A stretch of DNA of 45,768 nt, from positions 1 to 45,768 of the forward strand of contig CAIYPF010000115.1 of assembly GCA_903928015.1 (NCBI GenBank), read 5' to 3'. Positions 18,720 through 26,684 of the stretch are shown piece after piece (the first letter of the stretch is position 1; every line of letters begins with the position of its first letter). The notes under the pieces are model-generated. The model searched no databases and was not told the DNA's origin. It saw nothing but the letters and a program-made list of their open reading frames with translations. The position numbers and the translations under genes were made by a program. The stretch is from an uncultured Gammaproteobacteria bacterium. Lineage in GTDB: Bacteria; Pseudomonadota; Gammaproteobacteria; Pseudomonadales; UBA5518.

Positions 18720-20063
18720 ATGAACGAAGCCGTACCTCCGAAGCGCCGCGCAGCACGCACGCGCGTCAACACGATCAGCAACAGCCGCACCAACGACCAG
18801 AAGACCCAGAGCCAGTACCAGCCCTACAAGGACGCGGCATGGGGTTTCATCAACCACTGGTACCCCGCGCTCTTCAGCGGTGAACTCGCCGAGGACCAGG
18901 TCGAGGGCATCCAGATCTGCGGCATCCCGATCGTGCTGCGCCGTGTCGACGGGCGCGTGCTCGCGCTGAAAGACCAGTGCGTGCACCGTGGAGTGCGGCT
19001 CTCGGCGAAGCCCATGTGCTTCAACAAGAAGACCATCAGCTGCTGGTACCACGGTTTCACCTTCGATCTCGAGACCGGTGGCCTCACCACCATCGTGGGC
19101 AACCCCGATGACAAGCTGATCGGCACCACCGGCATCACCACCTACCCGGTGGAGGAAATCTCGGGAATGATCTTCGTGTTCGTGCGCGAAGACGATTTCC
19201 CCGACGAGGACGTGCCTCCGCTCGCCAGCGATCTCCCCGTGCGTTTCCCGCAAAGCAGCGAGCGCTTCCCGCACCCGCTGTGGCCGGCGGCGCCCGGCCT
19301 GATGGACGAGAACGCAGTGGCGCTCGGCATGCATCGCACCGGCGACTGCAACTGGCGCATCGCCTGCGAGAACGGCTTCGACAACGCCCACATCCTGGTC
19401 CACCAGGACAACACCATCGTGCAGGCCATGAACTGGGTGCTGCCGCTCGGCATCCGCCCGGCGAGCGATGACTGCATCACGCTGATCGAGGACGAAAACG
19501 GCCCGAAGGGCCTGATGCAGTGGCTCTTCACCGACCGCTGGGAACCCATCCTCGAGAACAAGGAACTGGACGCGAAGGTCGAGGGCCTGAACGGCCGTTT
19601 CTACCGCACCTCCGTGGTGCTGCCCGGCGTGCTCATGGTCGAGAACTGGCCCGAAGAGCACATCGTGCAGTACGAGTGGTACGTGCCCATCACCGACGAC
19701 ACCTACGAGTACTGGGAAGTGCTGGTGAAGGTCTGTCCGACGGAGGAAGAGCGCAAGAAATTCGAGTACCGCTACGAGCGCGTCTTCAAGCCGCTCTGCC
19801 TGCACGGCTTCAACGACTGCGACCTTTACGCGCGGGAGGCCATGCACGAGTTCTATGCCGACGGCACGGGCTGGGACAACGAGCAACTCGTTGCCACCGA
19901 CGTTTCGCCCATCACCTGGCGCAAGGTGGCCTCGCGCTACAACCGCGGCATCGCAAAGCCGGGCAAGGGCGTCGACGGCGCGACCAAGACCTCGAGCATC
20001 CGTCTGCGCCGTATCTCGGACGGTGACGCGCCGGGCTATCGCGTGAAGAAGATCGAGGACTGA
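18720..20063 (+). CDS. Rieske non-heme iron oxygenase, CarAa-like terminal component
   Basis: A 447-residue ring-hydroxylating oxygenase alpha subunit starting at the ATG at 18720 (CGAGG upstream). The Rieske cluster ligands are C87, H89, C108 and H111 (CVHRG; CWYHG). The mononuclear iron ligands are H224 and H228 in NGFDNAHILVHQDN, plus an Asp in GFNDCDLYAREAM (about D368). WGFINHWYPALFSGEL, LPGVLMVENWPEEHIVQYEW and the DLYAREAMHEFYADG region closely follow the carbazole 1,9a-dioxygenase oxygenase CarAa, as I recall it. It has about 60 more residues, partly a basic N-terminal tail. CarAa-type enzymes are homotrimers needing no beta subunit, and none is encoded here. A reductase follows in 4 bp. 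It probably adds O2 to an aromatic or heteroaromatic ring; the true substrate is unknown. Confidence 0.92.
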   Translation: MNEAVPPKRRAARTRVNTISNSRTNDQKTQSQYQPYKDAAWGFINHWYPALFSGELAEDQVEGIQICGIPIVLRRVDGRVLALKDQCVHRGVRLSAKPMCFNKKTISCWYHGFTFDLETGGLTTIVGNPDDKLIGTTGITTYPVEEISGMIFVFVREDDFPDEDVPPLASDLPVRFPQSSERFPHPLWPAAPGLMDENAVALGMHRTGDCNWRIACENGFDNAHILVHQDNTIVQAMNWVLPLGIRPASDDCITLIEDENGPKGLMQWLFTDRWEPILENKELDAKVEGLNGRFYRTSVVLPGVLMVENWPEEHIVQYEWYVPITDDTYEYWEVLVKVCPTEEERKKFEYRYERVFKPLCLHGFNDCDLYAREAMHEFYADGTGWDNEQLVATDVSPITWRKVASRYNRGIAKPGKGVDGATKTSSIRLRRISDGDAPGYRVKKIED

Positions 20064-20067
20064 GACG

Positions 20068-21093
20068 GTGGGTTCTGACTGCTCCGTGTCATTGCGCTTC
20101 GCTGATGGCGTGGAGCAGCGGTTTTCCGTTCAGCCCGGGCAGAGCGTGCTGGAGGCGGCGCTCGCTGCCGGCGCACCGGTTCTCAACCAATGCCGCAGCG
20201 GCAGTTGTGGCTCCTGCGTGGCGCGCCTCGCACAAGGCGACGCAAGGATGCGCAGCGGCGCGGCGAGCTCGCTTCTGCCGGGCGAGCAGGCGCAGGGGCA
20301 GCGACTGCTCTGTCTCACCGAGGCACACGCCGACAGCACCTTCGAGTTCGCCTACGACAGCCAGACCGCCGCTGGCGGTCCTGTCAGCGCCAGCGCTTTC
20401 GTCGATGCCATAGAGCGCATCGCGCCGGATGCGGTGCGGCTCAAGCTCGAGCTCGCCGAAGGCGACTGGTTCGATTTCCAGCCCGGGCAGTTCATCGAAC
20501 TCACGGTGCCCGGCACAGATGCCAGGCGCCGCTACTCCATGGCTTCCTCTCCCGCAGACCTGCCCTCGCTGGAACTGCTGGTGCGGCTGCTTCCCTCGGG
20601 AGCCATGTCCGATTACCTGCGCGACCGCGCCAGTGTGGACGACGTGATTTCGCTCACCGGGCCCTACGGTGCGTTTTTCCTGCGCCCGAAGGTGAAAGCC
20701 CCGCACATCATGATCGCTGGCGGCACAGGCCTCGCGCCGATGATGTCGATGCTGGACGCCATCCGCGCGCGGCCGGGCATCAAACCTCCCGTGCTGCTCA
20801 GTTTCGGTTGCGCCACGCCGGAGGGCTTGTTCAACCTCGAGGAACTCGAACTCCGCTCGCACTGGATGCCCGCCCTGCAGGCGCGTATTTCCGTGGATGC
20901 GGGCGATCCGGGCGCGGGCTGGCGCATCGGCAATCCGGTGCAGGCGATCACGGCCGAAGACATCCGTGACCCCGCAGGTGTCGCGTATCTGTGCGGGCCG
21001 CCGGGCATGGTCCGTGCGGCGCGCGAGCATCTGGAGCGGCTCGGGCTCGATCCGGCCAACATTCACGCGGAGCAGTTCGTCGCCAGCGAGTGA
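20068..21093 (+). CDS. 2Fe-2S/FAD/NAD(P)H reductase of the oxygenase
   Basis: A 341-residue electron-transfer protein starting with GTG four bases after the oxygenase stop. The N-terminal plant-type ferredoxin domain has C42, C47 and C50 (QCRSGSCGSC) and C82. The FAD domain has RRRYSMASSP, and the NAD domain has IAGGTGLAPMMSML and ends in the CGPPGMV motif. This order, ferredoxin first, is that of the benzoate-dioxygenase reductase and CarAd type. It would take electrons from NAD(P)H to the Rieske centre. Since no separate ferredoxin gene lies in the operon, it may reduce the oxygenase directly, making a two-component system. Confidence 0.93.
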   Translation: MGSDCSVSLRFADGVEQRFSVQPGQSVLEAALAAGAPVLNQCRSGSCGSCVARLAQGDARMRSGAASSLLPGEQAQGQRLLCLTEAHADSTFEFAYDSQTAAGGPVSASAFVDAIERIAPDAVRLKLELAEGDWFDFQPGQFIELTVPGTDARRRYSMASSPADLPSLELLVRLLPSGAMSDYLRDRASVDDVISLTGPYGAFFLRPKVKAPHIMIAGGTGLAPMMSMLDAIRARPGIKPPVLLSFGCATPEGLFNLEELELRSHWMPALQARISVDAGDPGAGWRIGNPVQAITAEDIRDPAGVAYLCGPPGMVRAAREHLERLGLDPANIHAEQFVASE

Positions 21094-21146
21094 TGCTTTC
21101 GCCTTTCGCAAAACGTCCCGACAACGACAACAGGGGAGAAAAAGCA

Positions 21147-22019
21147 ATGGGAGTTTCGGCACTGGGTTACGTGGCCCTCAATGTCTCGCAACCGGCCCGC
21201 TGGGTCGAGTTCGCTACCGGGCTCTTCGGGGTCGAAGTGCGCAAACGCGCCAAGGGCAAGGCCCTCGACCTGCGCATCGACGAGCGCCATCACCGCTTCA
21301 GCCTTTACCCGTCCAAGACCGATTCGGTGGCCGCGCTCGGTTGGGAAGTGGCGACCATGACGGAACTCGATGCACTCGCAGAGGCGCTGCGCGCCGAAGG
21401 CATCACGGTGAAGGCGGGCAGTGCGGAACTCTGCGAGGAGCGCAAGGTGCGTGCGCTCTACAGTTTCCATGAGCCCCATATCGGCGTGGCCACCGAGATT
21501 TTCTACGGCGCACTGGTATCGAACACCCCATGGGTGCCGAGCCGCGGTGTCTCCGGCTACAACACGGGTTCCGGGCTTGGTCTGGGGCATATCGTGTACT
21601 GGGTGAAGGACATGGCTGCCACCACCGCTTTCTACGAGCGTGTGATGGGTTTCAGCATTTCCGACACCATCGCCTGGGACGACAACGACGCGATCTTCAT
21701 GCACTGCAATCCGCGGCACCACACGCTCGCGCTGGTGGCAGAGGCCCCGGGACGCCCCGGCGGCAAGCTGAACCACATCATGCTCGAGGCACGCACTCTG
21801 GATGACGTGGGCTACGGCTTCGATATCGCCAAGGACATGAACATCCCGATGATCTTCGAGATGGGCAAGCACACCAACGACCACATGCAGTCCTTCTACG
21901 TGGTCACGCCCTCCGGCTTCGGCATGGAGTACGGCTTTGGTGGCCGGCTGATCGGCGATGACTGGGAGATACGCCACTACGACCAGCCCATGCTCTGGGG
22001 CCACCGGCAGCCCAAATGA
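21147..22019 (+). CDS. type I extradiol ring-cleavage dioxygenase, BphC-like
   Basis: A 290-residue vicinal-oxygen-chelate enzyme starting at the ATG at 21147, with AGGGGAG about 9 bases before. The iron ligands are H148 (GLGHIVYWV), H210 (KLNHIMLE) and E261 (GMEYGFGG), in the order seen in 2,3-dihydroxybiphenyl 1,2-dioxygenase. Active-site companions are the NPRHHTLAL His pair and KHTNDHMQSFYVVTPSG. The two-domain repeat and length fit the BphC/HsaC group. It would open a catechol next to the hydroxyls. Classical carbazole and dibenzofuran operons of the CarAa type use a type III (LigAB-like) enzyme for this step, so the pairing here is unusual. It overlaps the amidase start by four bases. 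Confidence 0.93.
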   Translation: MGVSALGYVALNVSQPARWVEFATGLFGVEVRKRAKGKALDLRIDERHHRFSLYPSKTDSVAALGWEVATMTELDALAEALRAEGITVKAGSAELCEERKVRALYSFHEPHIGVATEIFYGALVSNTPWVPSRGVSGYNTGSGLGLGHIVYWVKDMAATTAFYERVMGFSISDTIAWDDNDAIFMHCNPRHHTLALVAEAPGRPGGKLNHIMLEARTLDDVGYGFDIAKDMNIPMIFEMGKHTNDHMQSFYVVTPSGFGMEYGFGGRLIGDDWEIRHYDQPMLWGHRQPK

Positions 22020-23326
22020 ACGCCCCGGCAGATCCGGCGCGTCTCGGAGCCGCCCAGGCTGCAGCGGCCATCGCTGCGGGCCGGTTGGGCGCCGAGGAAT
22101 TGCTGAAGGCGCTGCTTTCGCGCATTGATGCCCGTGATGGCGAAGTGCAGGCCTGGGCCTGCGTAGATGCGGAAGGCGCATGGTCGCAGGCGCGAGCTCT
22201 GGACCGCCGTGGGCCCGTGGGTCCCCTGCACGGCGTGCCTGTGGGCATCAAGGACGTCATTGACGTTGCCGGCATTCCATCCGCCTACGGCAGCCCGGCG
22301 TTTGGCAAGAACATCCCCGGAGCCGATGCCGCCTGCGTGGCACGTCTGCGCCGGGCCGGTGCGCTTATCCTCGGCAAGACCGTCACTGCCGAATTTGCCA
22401 CGTATCATCCCGGTCCCACCCGCAACCCGCGCAACCGGGAGCGCACGCCGGGCGGTTCCTCCAGCGGCTCCGCGGCTGCAGTGGCCGATTGCCAGGTGCC
22501 GCTCGCGCTGGGCACGCAGACTGCGGGTTCCGTGATCCGGCCGGCGAGTTTCTGCGGGATTTTCGGCTTCAAGCCGAGTTTCGGTCGTTACGACATCGCG
22601 GGCATGCTGCCGACTGCGCCCAGTCTGGACACGCTCGGCAGTTTTGCGCGCAGCGTCGAGGACATCGCTCTCCTCGATGCCGTGCTGGCCGACGAGGAGC
22701 AGATCGCGTTGCCAGAGCGGCGCGAAGTGCGCATAGGCATCTGTCGCAGCCCGGCATGGGAGCAGGCCTCGCCTGACATGCGCCACACTCTCGAGGCCGC
22801 AGGCCTGCTGCTGTCGCAGGCCGGGTGGCGCGTCGAGGAAGTCAGCATGGGCGCTGCCTTCGAGCGGCTCGCCGCTGCGCAGGCCGTGCTGCATCGCCAC
22901 GAATCCTACCGCTGCCTCGGCGTGATCCGCAGGGCCCATGCGGATCTGGTGAGCGAGGTCTTCCGCAATTTCATCGACGCCGGCGAGCGCGTCACGCCCG
23001 AGGAATACGCCGAGGCACTCGCGACGCAGGCCGCGTGCAGGGCGGAACTCGACGCCATGCTCCCTCCCGACACGCTGTGGCTCACGCCCGGTGCGCCCGG
23101 CGTGGCGCCCGAAGGCATCGCCGCCACCGGCGATCCGGCATTCAGCCGCATATGGACCGCGCTCGGTGTGCCCTGCCTCGGATTTCCTGCGGCGCTCGAT
23201 GCCGCCGGCATGCCGCTCGGGTTGCAGTGGATCGCCCGGCGCGGCGCTGATCGCGCGCTGCTCTCTGCGGCCGCTGAACTCTGCCTCGTGCTCGGCGCGG
23301 GCCGTCGCATATCCTTTCCCGACTGA
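22016..23326 (+). CDS. amidase signature family enzyme
   Basis: A 436-residue amidase. The Ser-cisSer-Lys triad is visible: Lys in GVPVGIKDVIDVAG (about 78), the bridging Ser in TPGGSSSGSAAAVAD (about 152) and the nucleophile in QTAGSVIRPASFCG (about 175). Such enzymes hydrolyse amides to acids and ammonia or amines. The ATG overlaps the extradiol gene's stop by ATGA, so it is translated with the ring-cleavage enzyme. This strongly suggests that the catabolic substrate, or its ring-fission product, carries an amide or N-acyl group. It is not the GatA subunit, since no gatB or gatC is near and the spacing is that of a catabolic operon. The exact substrate is unknown. Confidence 0.93.
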   Translation: MNAPADPARLGAAQAAAAIAAGRLGAEELLKALLSRIDARDGEVQAWACVDAEGAWSQARALDRRGPVGPLHGVPVGIKDVIDVAGIPSAYGSPAFGKNIPGADAACVARLRRAGALILGKTVTAEFATYHPGPTRNPRNRERTPGGSSSGSAAAVADCQVPLALGTQTAGSVIRPASFCGIFGFKPSFGRYDIAGMLPTAPSLDTLGSFARSVEDIALLDAVLADEEQIALPERREVRIGICRSPAWEQASPDMRHTLEAAGLLLSQAGWRVEEVSMGAAFERLAAAQAVLHRHESYRCLGVIRRAHADLVSEVFRNFIDAGERVTPEEYAEALATQAACRAELDAMLPPDTLWLTPGAPGVAPEGIAATGDPAFSRIWTALGVPCLGFPAALDAAGMPLGLQWIARRGADRALLSAAAELCLVLGAGRRISFPD

Positions 23327-23347
23327 TCGCACCTTCCAGGAGACTCC

Positions 23348-24673
23348 ATGGAACCGACCGTCCAGAATCCGCTGAGCGCCGAGCAGCAGGCCCACTACGA
23401 GGCGGCCTGTGAACGGCTCGATCCGGAGCGCCTGAAGCGGCTGCTCTTCGACATCACCAACATCCACAGTCCCACGGGCGCCACGCGGCAGGTCTGCGAG
23501 TTCCTCGCCGATCACATGCAGAGCGTCGGTCTCAAATCCCGCTACCACCCGATGAGCGAGATTTCGGGCAACGTGCTTGGCGAGAAGCGCGGTTCCGGTG
23601 GTGGCGCCACGCTGCTGCTCTACGCGCCCATCGACACTCACCTCGAGGGCGATGCAACGGATTTCCCGTGGGCTGGCCCCAAGCAGTACGTCGACCTCAA
23701 GCCCGAGGCGAAGCAGGTCGGGGACTGGATCTACGGACTCGGCTCCTCGAACCCCAAGGCCATGGTGGCCACGCTGACAGAGATCAGCACCGCGCTGATC
23801 GAGGCGGGCATTCCGCTGAAGGGAGACCTGAACCTCGGCTTTGCCGACGGCGGCATGCCGGTGACCATTCCGCAGCGCCACAACGCGGGCATGTCCAATG
23901 GCGTTCACCATCTGCTGAACCGCGGCATGGCGCCGGATTTCGCCATCATCATGAAGCCCTGGAACTGGGTCTATCACGAGGAACCCGGCATGGGCTGGTT
24001 CCGCGTGACGGTGAAGGGCACGCTGGGCTACGCGGGTGTGCCGCGCGGCTTGCCGGAGTTCCGCAGTTCGGTGGTGCCGAGCGCAACGCTGATTCCCGAA
24101 CTCGAGCAGTGGCTGATCGACTACGCCGAGCGCAACACATCGGGCATCATCCAGCCGCACGGATGGATCGCCGGCGTGCGCTCGGGATGGCCGGAGCGCC
24201 CGGCTTTCCCGTCCGCGGCCACCGAGATTTTCCTCGACGTGCGCATCAATCCGCGCACCACTCCCGGCGATGTCAAAGCGCAGTTCGCGGAGTTCATCGC
24301 GGCCTTCCGCGCACGGCATCCGGATATCGATCTCGACTGGGAGATGTACGGCTCTGCGCCCGGTGGCACCACGGATCCTTCCAACTGGATCATCCAGAGC
24401 GCGCGCCGCGGCTGGGAACACATCGAGGAGCGCGCTTACCCCAAACCCGACATGCTCGCCGGCCAGACGGACGGCGCTGCGCTGCGACGCCTCGGCGTGC
24501 CCACGGCCCGGATGGGATGGCCTTGGCCTGCGACGGGTTCGCCCGAACCCATCGCTGAAGGCCTGGGCGGCATGGGCGCCACCTACATCCCCGATCTCAT
24601 CCCCTGTGCGCGCAAGATCATGTACTCGGTGATCGATACGCTTACGCGGTCGCGCGGGGAGATGGGTCTGTAA
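23348..24673 (+). CDS. M20-family-like protein lacking usual metal ligands
   Basis: A 441-residue protein with the M20 peptidase/deacylase outline: N-terminal ITNIHSPTGATRQVCEFLAD, a dimerisation domain near GWFRVTVKGTLGYAGVPRG, and a C-terminal lobe with AGQTDGAALRRLGVPTARMG. The metal-binding positions differ. The usual GHxDVV reads YAPIDTHLEG, the GRGxxDxKG motif reads GLGSSNPKAM (Asp to Asn), the DEE pair reads ADGGMP, and the C-terminal His region reads GGMGATYIPD. I therefore doubt a classical di-zinc hydrolase. It may bind a substrate, use other ligands, or be a pseudo-enzyme. It is the last gene of the operon, 21 bp after the amidase, with AGGAGA before the ATG. The alignment was made by eye. 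Confidence 0.8.
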   Translation: MEPTVQNPLSAEQQAHYEAACERLDPERLKRLLFDITNIHSPTGATRQVCEFLADHMQSVGLKSRYHPMSEISGNVLGEKRGSGGGATLLLYAPIDTHLEGDATDFPWAGPKQYVDLKPEAKQVGDWIYGLGSSNPKAMVATLTEISTALIEAGIPLKGDLNLGFADGGMPVTIPQRHNAGMSNGVHHLLNRGMAPDFAIIMKPWNWVYHEEPGMGWFRVTVKGTLGYAGVPRGLPEFRSSVVPSATLIPELEQWLIDYAERNTSGIIQPHGWIAGVRSGWPERPAFPSAATEIFLDVRINPRTTPGDVKAQFAEFIAAFRARHPDIDLDWEMYGSAPGGTTDPSNWIIQSARRGWEHIEERAYPKPDMLAGQTDGAALRRLGVPTARMGWPWPATGSPEPIAEGLGGMGATYIPDLIPCARKIMYSVIDTLTRSRGEMGL

Positions 24674-24677
24674 TCGG

Positions 24678-24700
24678 GTAGCGCCCACGCTTCGCGCTAC
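24678..24700 (+). terminator. hairpin after the catabolic operon
   Basis: GTAGCGC (24678-24684) and GCGCTAC (24694-24700) pair perfectly around nine bases, a few bases after the M20-like stop. No T-tract follows, so termination may need Rho. Confidence 0.35.
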
Positions 24701-24783
24701 GTGGCCTCGCGTCTCGTGTTACGGCCCCCACGAGACCACGCACCGCGAAGCGCTCGATCCGGCTGTGTTGCGAATTCCTTGTG

Positions 24784-24840
24784 TAGGAGCGGGCCATGCC
24801 CGCGACAGAGGTTTTTGCAGGAACTGGCCATGCCCGCGAC
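24784..24840. repeat. two REP-like cores
   Basis: TAGGAGCGGGCCATGCCCG at 24784 is a full core. A second at 24818-24840 reads AGGAACTGGCCATGCCCG and has lost pairing in the left stem arm. Both are in the same orientation as the array at 1-192. Confidence 0.75.
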
Positions 24841-25019
24841 TCCCTGACAATGTGCCACCCGCGCTTCGGGCCGCAGGCCCTCCCTGTTCGCTCACGCCGC
24901 CGCACATCCCTGTGCGTCGGCTGCCTGCATCCGCTGGATCGTTCCCGACGATCCCGCGGCTGAAGGCCGCTCACCGGGAGAGCCTGCAGCCCGAAGCGCT
25001 CGAACTGTTGCTCTGACAT

Positions 25020-25103
25020 GTAGGAGCGGGCCATGCCCGCGACGAAAGCGTCAGGTCGGGGGCGCGGCCCCCTCCTACGCAGGAGCGGGCCATGCCCGCG
25101 ACG
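25020..25103. repeat. paired REP-like units
   Basis: Two direct cores, at 25020 and 25080, each followed by GCGACGAAAGC, flank a GGGGGC-GCG-GCCCCC hairpin. GTAGGAG (25020-25026) also pairs with CTCCTAC (25072-25078), so the left unit and spacer could fold as one larger hairpin. The arrangement is like composite REP elements. Confidence 0.75.
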
Positions 25104-25131
25104 AAAGCCTGTGCAATCGACCCGCGGTCGC

Positions 25132-26133
25132 TCAGACCTCGATGACGAGTTTGCCGAAGTGCTGTCCGCGCGGCAGTGCCTCGTAGGCAAGTGCGGCCTC
25201 GTCGAAACCGAAGCGGGTATCGATCACTGGCTGTATGCCGTGCAGGTCGATGGCGCGGTTCATGGCGAGGAAATCCTCGCGATGTCCCACCGTGATGCCG
25301 CAGAGGCGGATGTGGCGGAACAGCATGTCGGGCACCGAGATTTTCGCTTCCAGCCCGGAAAGCACGCCGATCACGGAAATATGGCCGCCCACCGCCACGC
25401 AGCGCATCGACTGCGCGAGCGTGTCTGCGCCACCGAGTTCCACCACCAGGTCGACGCCGCGTCCGCCCGTGATCTCCTGCACACGTGAGCCCCAATCGGT
25501 GGTCTCGCGGTAATTCACCACGTGTGTGGCGCCGAGTGTGCGTGCACGTTCGAGTTTTTCATCGCTGCCGGAAATGACCGTGACCTCGGCCCCTGCCATC
25601 CGCGCGAATTGCATTGCGAAGGTGGCGACTCCGCCGGTGCCCTGCACCAGCACGTGTTGCCCCGGACGCAGATTGCCCTCGGTGAAGAGCGCCGACCATG
25701 CCGTTAGCGCGGCGCAGGGCAGCGTTGCTGCCTCGGCAAAATCGAGCGATACCGGCTTGTGTACCAGTGCTGTGGCGGGCAGGCAGATGTGCTCGGCCAG
25801 TACGCCGTCGTGCTCGCAGCCCAGCGATGCCGCATGGTTGCCCGCAGTGGCGGGCCCCGCCTGCCAGTCCGCGTAAAAGCAGCCGACGACAGCATCGCCT
25901 GCAGCGAAGCCCTGCACGCCCGGGCCCACGGCTTCTACCGTGCCCGCGCCATCGGAGAGCGGGATCACGCCGCGTTTGTTCGGGTAAAAGCCTGCGAGGA
26001 TCCCGAGGTCACGGGAGTTGATGGAGGCGGCGCCCAGCCTGACGAGCACCTCGCCGGCACCCGGCACCGGAATGGACTCTTCTGCGCAGACCAGGCCTGC
26101 GGCACCACTTTCCTGCAGTCGGTAGGCTTTCAT
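25132..26133 (-). CDS. MDR-family NADPH:quinone reductase-like oxidoreductase
   Basis: A 333-residue medium-chain dehydrogenase/reductase. The GroES-like N-terminal domain has SINSRDLGILAGFYP and the VIPLSDGAGTVEAVGPGV motif. The Rossmann part has HVLVQGTGGVATFAMQFARMAGA and VISGSDEKLERARTLGATHVVNY. The zinc-ligand cysteines of alcohol dehydrogenases are not in the usual places, so it belongs with quinone reductase or enoyl-reductase-like members that use NADPH. It is the last gene of a leftward operon, 13 bp after the MarR-type regulator. It may reduce an unsaturated or quinoid intermediate of the nearby aromatic pathway. Confidence 0.9.
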   Translation of the reverse strand: MKAYRLQESGAAGLVCAEESIPVPGAGEVLVRLGAASINSRDLGILAGFYPNKRGVIPLSDGAGTVEAVGPGVQGFAAGDAVVGCFYADWQAGPATAGNHAASLGCEHDGVLAEHICLPATALVHKPVSLDFAEAATLPCAALTAWSALFTEGNLRPGQHVLVQGTGGVATFAMQFARMAGAEVTVISGSDEKLERARTLGATHVVNYRETTDWGSRVQEITGGRGVDLVVELGGADTLAQSMRCVAVGGHISVIGVLSGLEAKISVPDMLFRHIRLCGITVGHREDFLAMNRAIDLHGIQPVIDTRFGFDEAALAYEALPRGQHFGKLVIEV

Positions 26134-26146
26134 GCGCAGTTGCTCC

Positions 26147-26671
26147 TCAGAGGTCGTGGTTGAAGGCGGCCGCGTTGCGGGCCGATTCCTCGTAGATGCC
26201 GGTCATGATCGAGAGTGTCTGCGCAGCCTGCTCGGTGCGGTGGTCTATGTCGGAGAGCGCGCGCAGGTTCTTGGTGAGCATCTCGGCGCGGATCTTGGCG
26301 TACTCGTCGGTGATCTGCGTGCCGCGGGCGGTGATCTCGTAGACGAAGTTCTTGGTGCCCTTTTCCTTTTTCTTGCGCACCAGACCTTCGGATTCGAGCT
26401 TGCGCAAGCTGTACTGGATGTTGGGCATGTCGTCGCGGTTTATGAGCCTCGCGATGGTGGCCGTGCTCTTGGGACGGTCCTGCATGCGGATCACGTGCAG
26501 CATCACGTGCTCGCCGTACTTCAGGCCCGAGGAACCCGTGAGCTCGCCGATGGTGACGATCCAGCGCGCGAAGGCCTCCTGGAAACGGATCGCCGAGTAC
26601 TCGAGTTCGGTGATGTTCAACTCGGTCTCGTCTTTCGCGAGATGCCAGTGGCGGTAGTAGCGCGATTCCAT
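26147..26671 (-). CDS. MarR-type winged-helix transcriptional regulator
   Basis: A 174-residue regulator. The central winged-helix domain (about residues 45-125) shows KYGEHVMLHVIRM, the helix-turn-helix STATIARLINRDDMPNIQYSLRKLESEGLV and a basic wing RKKKEKGTKNFVYEIT. Long helices at both ends would form the dimer. The family often represses catabolic operons until an aromatic acid or thioester binds. It is 13 bp from genes on both sides in a leftward operon. The palindrome at 17700-17728 is a candidate target, but no copy of it lies in front of this operon, so the link is inference. Confidence 0.85.
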   Translation of the reverse strand: MESRYYRHWHLAKDETELNITELEYSAIRFQEAFARWIVTIGELTGSSGLKYGEHVMLHVIRMQDRPKSTATIARLINRDDMPNIQYSLRKLESEGLVRKKKEKGTKNFVYEITARGTQITDEYAKIRAEMLTKNLRALSDIDHRTEQAAQTLSIMTGIYEESARNAAAFNHDL

Positions 26672-26684
26672 CCGGGCGGCCGCC

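Larger units (their letters stand above)
24674..25131. other. 458-bp intergenic region with REP-like hairpins
   Basis: The space between the ends of the rightward catabolic operon and the leftward MDR gene holds a hairpin after the operon, two imperfect REP-like cores (24784 and 24818) and a pair of REP units (25020 and 25080). The part at 24841-25019 is GC-rich and holds nothing I can name; I saw no convincing gene on either strand. Confidence 0.7.

Noticed and set aside
18720-20063. Naming the oxygenase carAa.
   Set aside because: Similarity is clear, but the partners differ from carbazole operons, so a substrate-specific symbol is not justified.
21977-24688. A 903-residue open frame on the minus strand.
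   Set aside because: It lies opposite the extradiol, amidase and M20-like genes, and its sequence is His/Arg/Gly-rich without recognisable domains.
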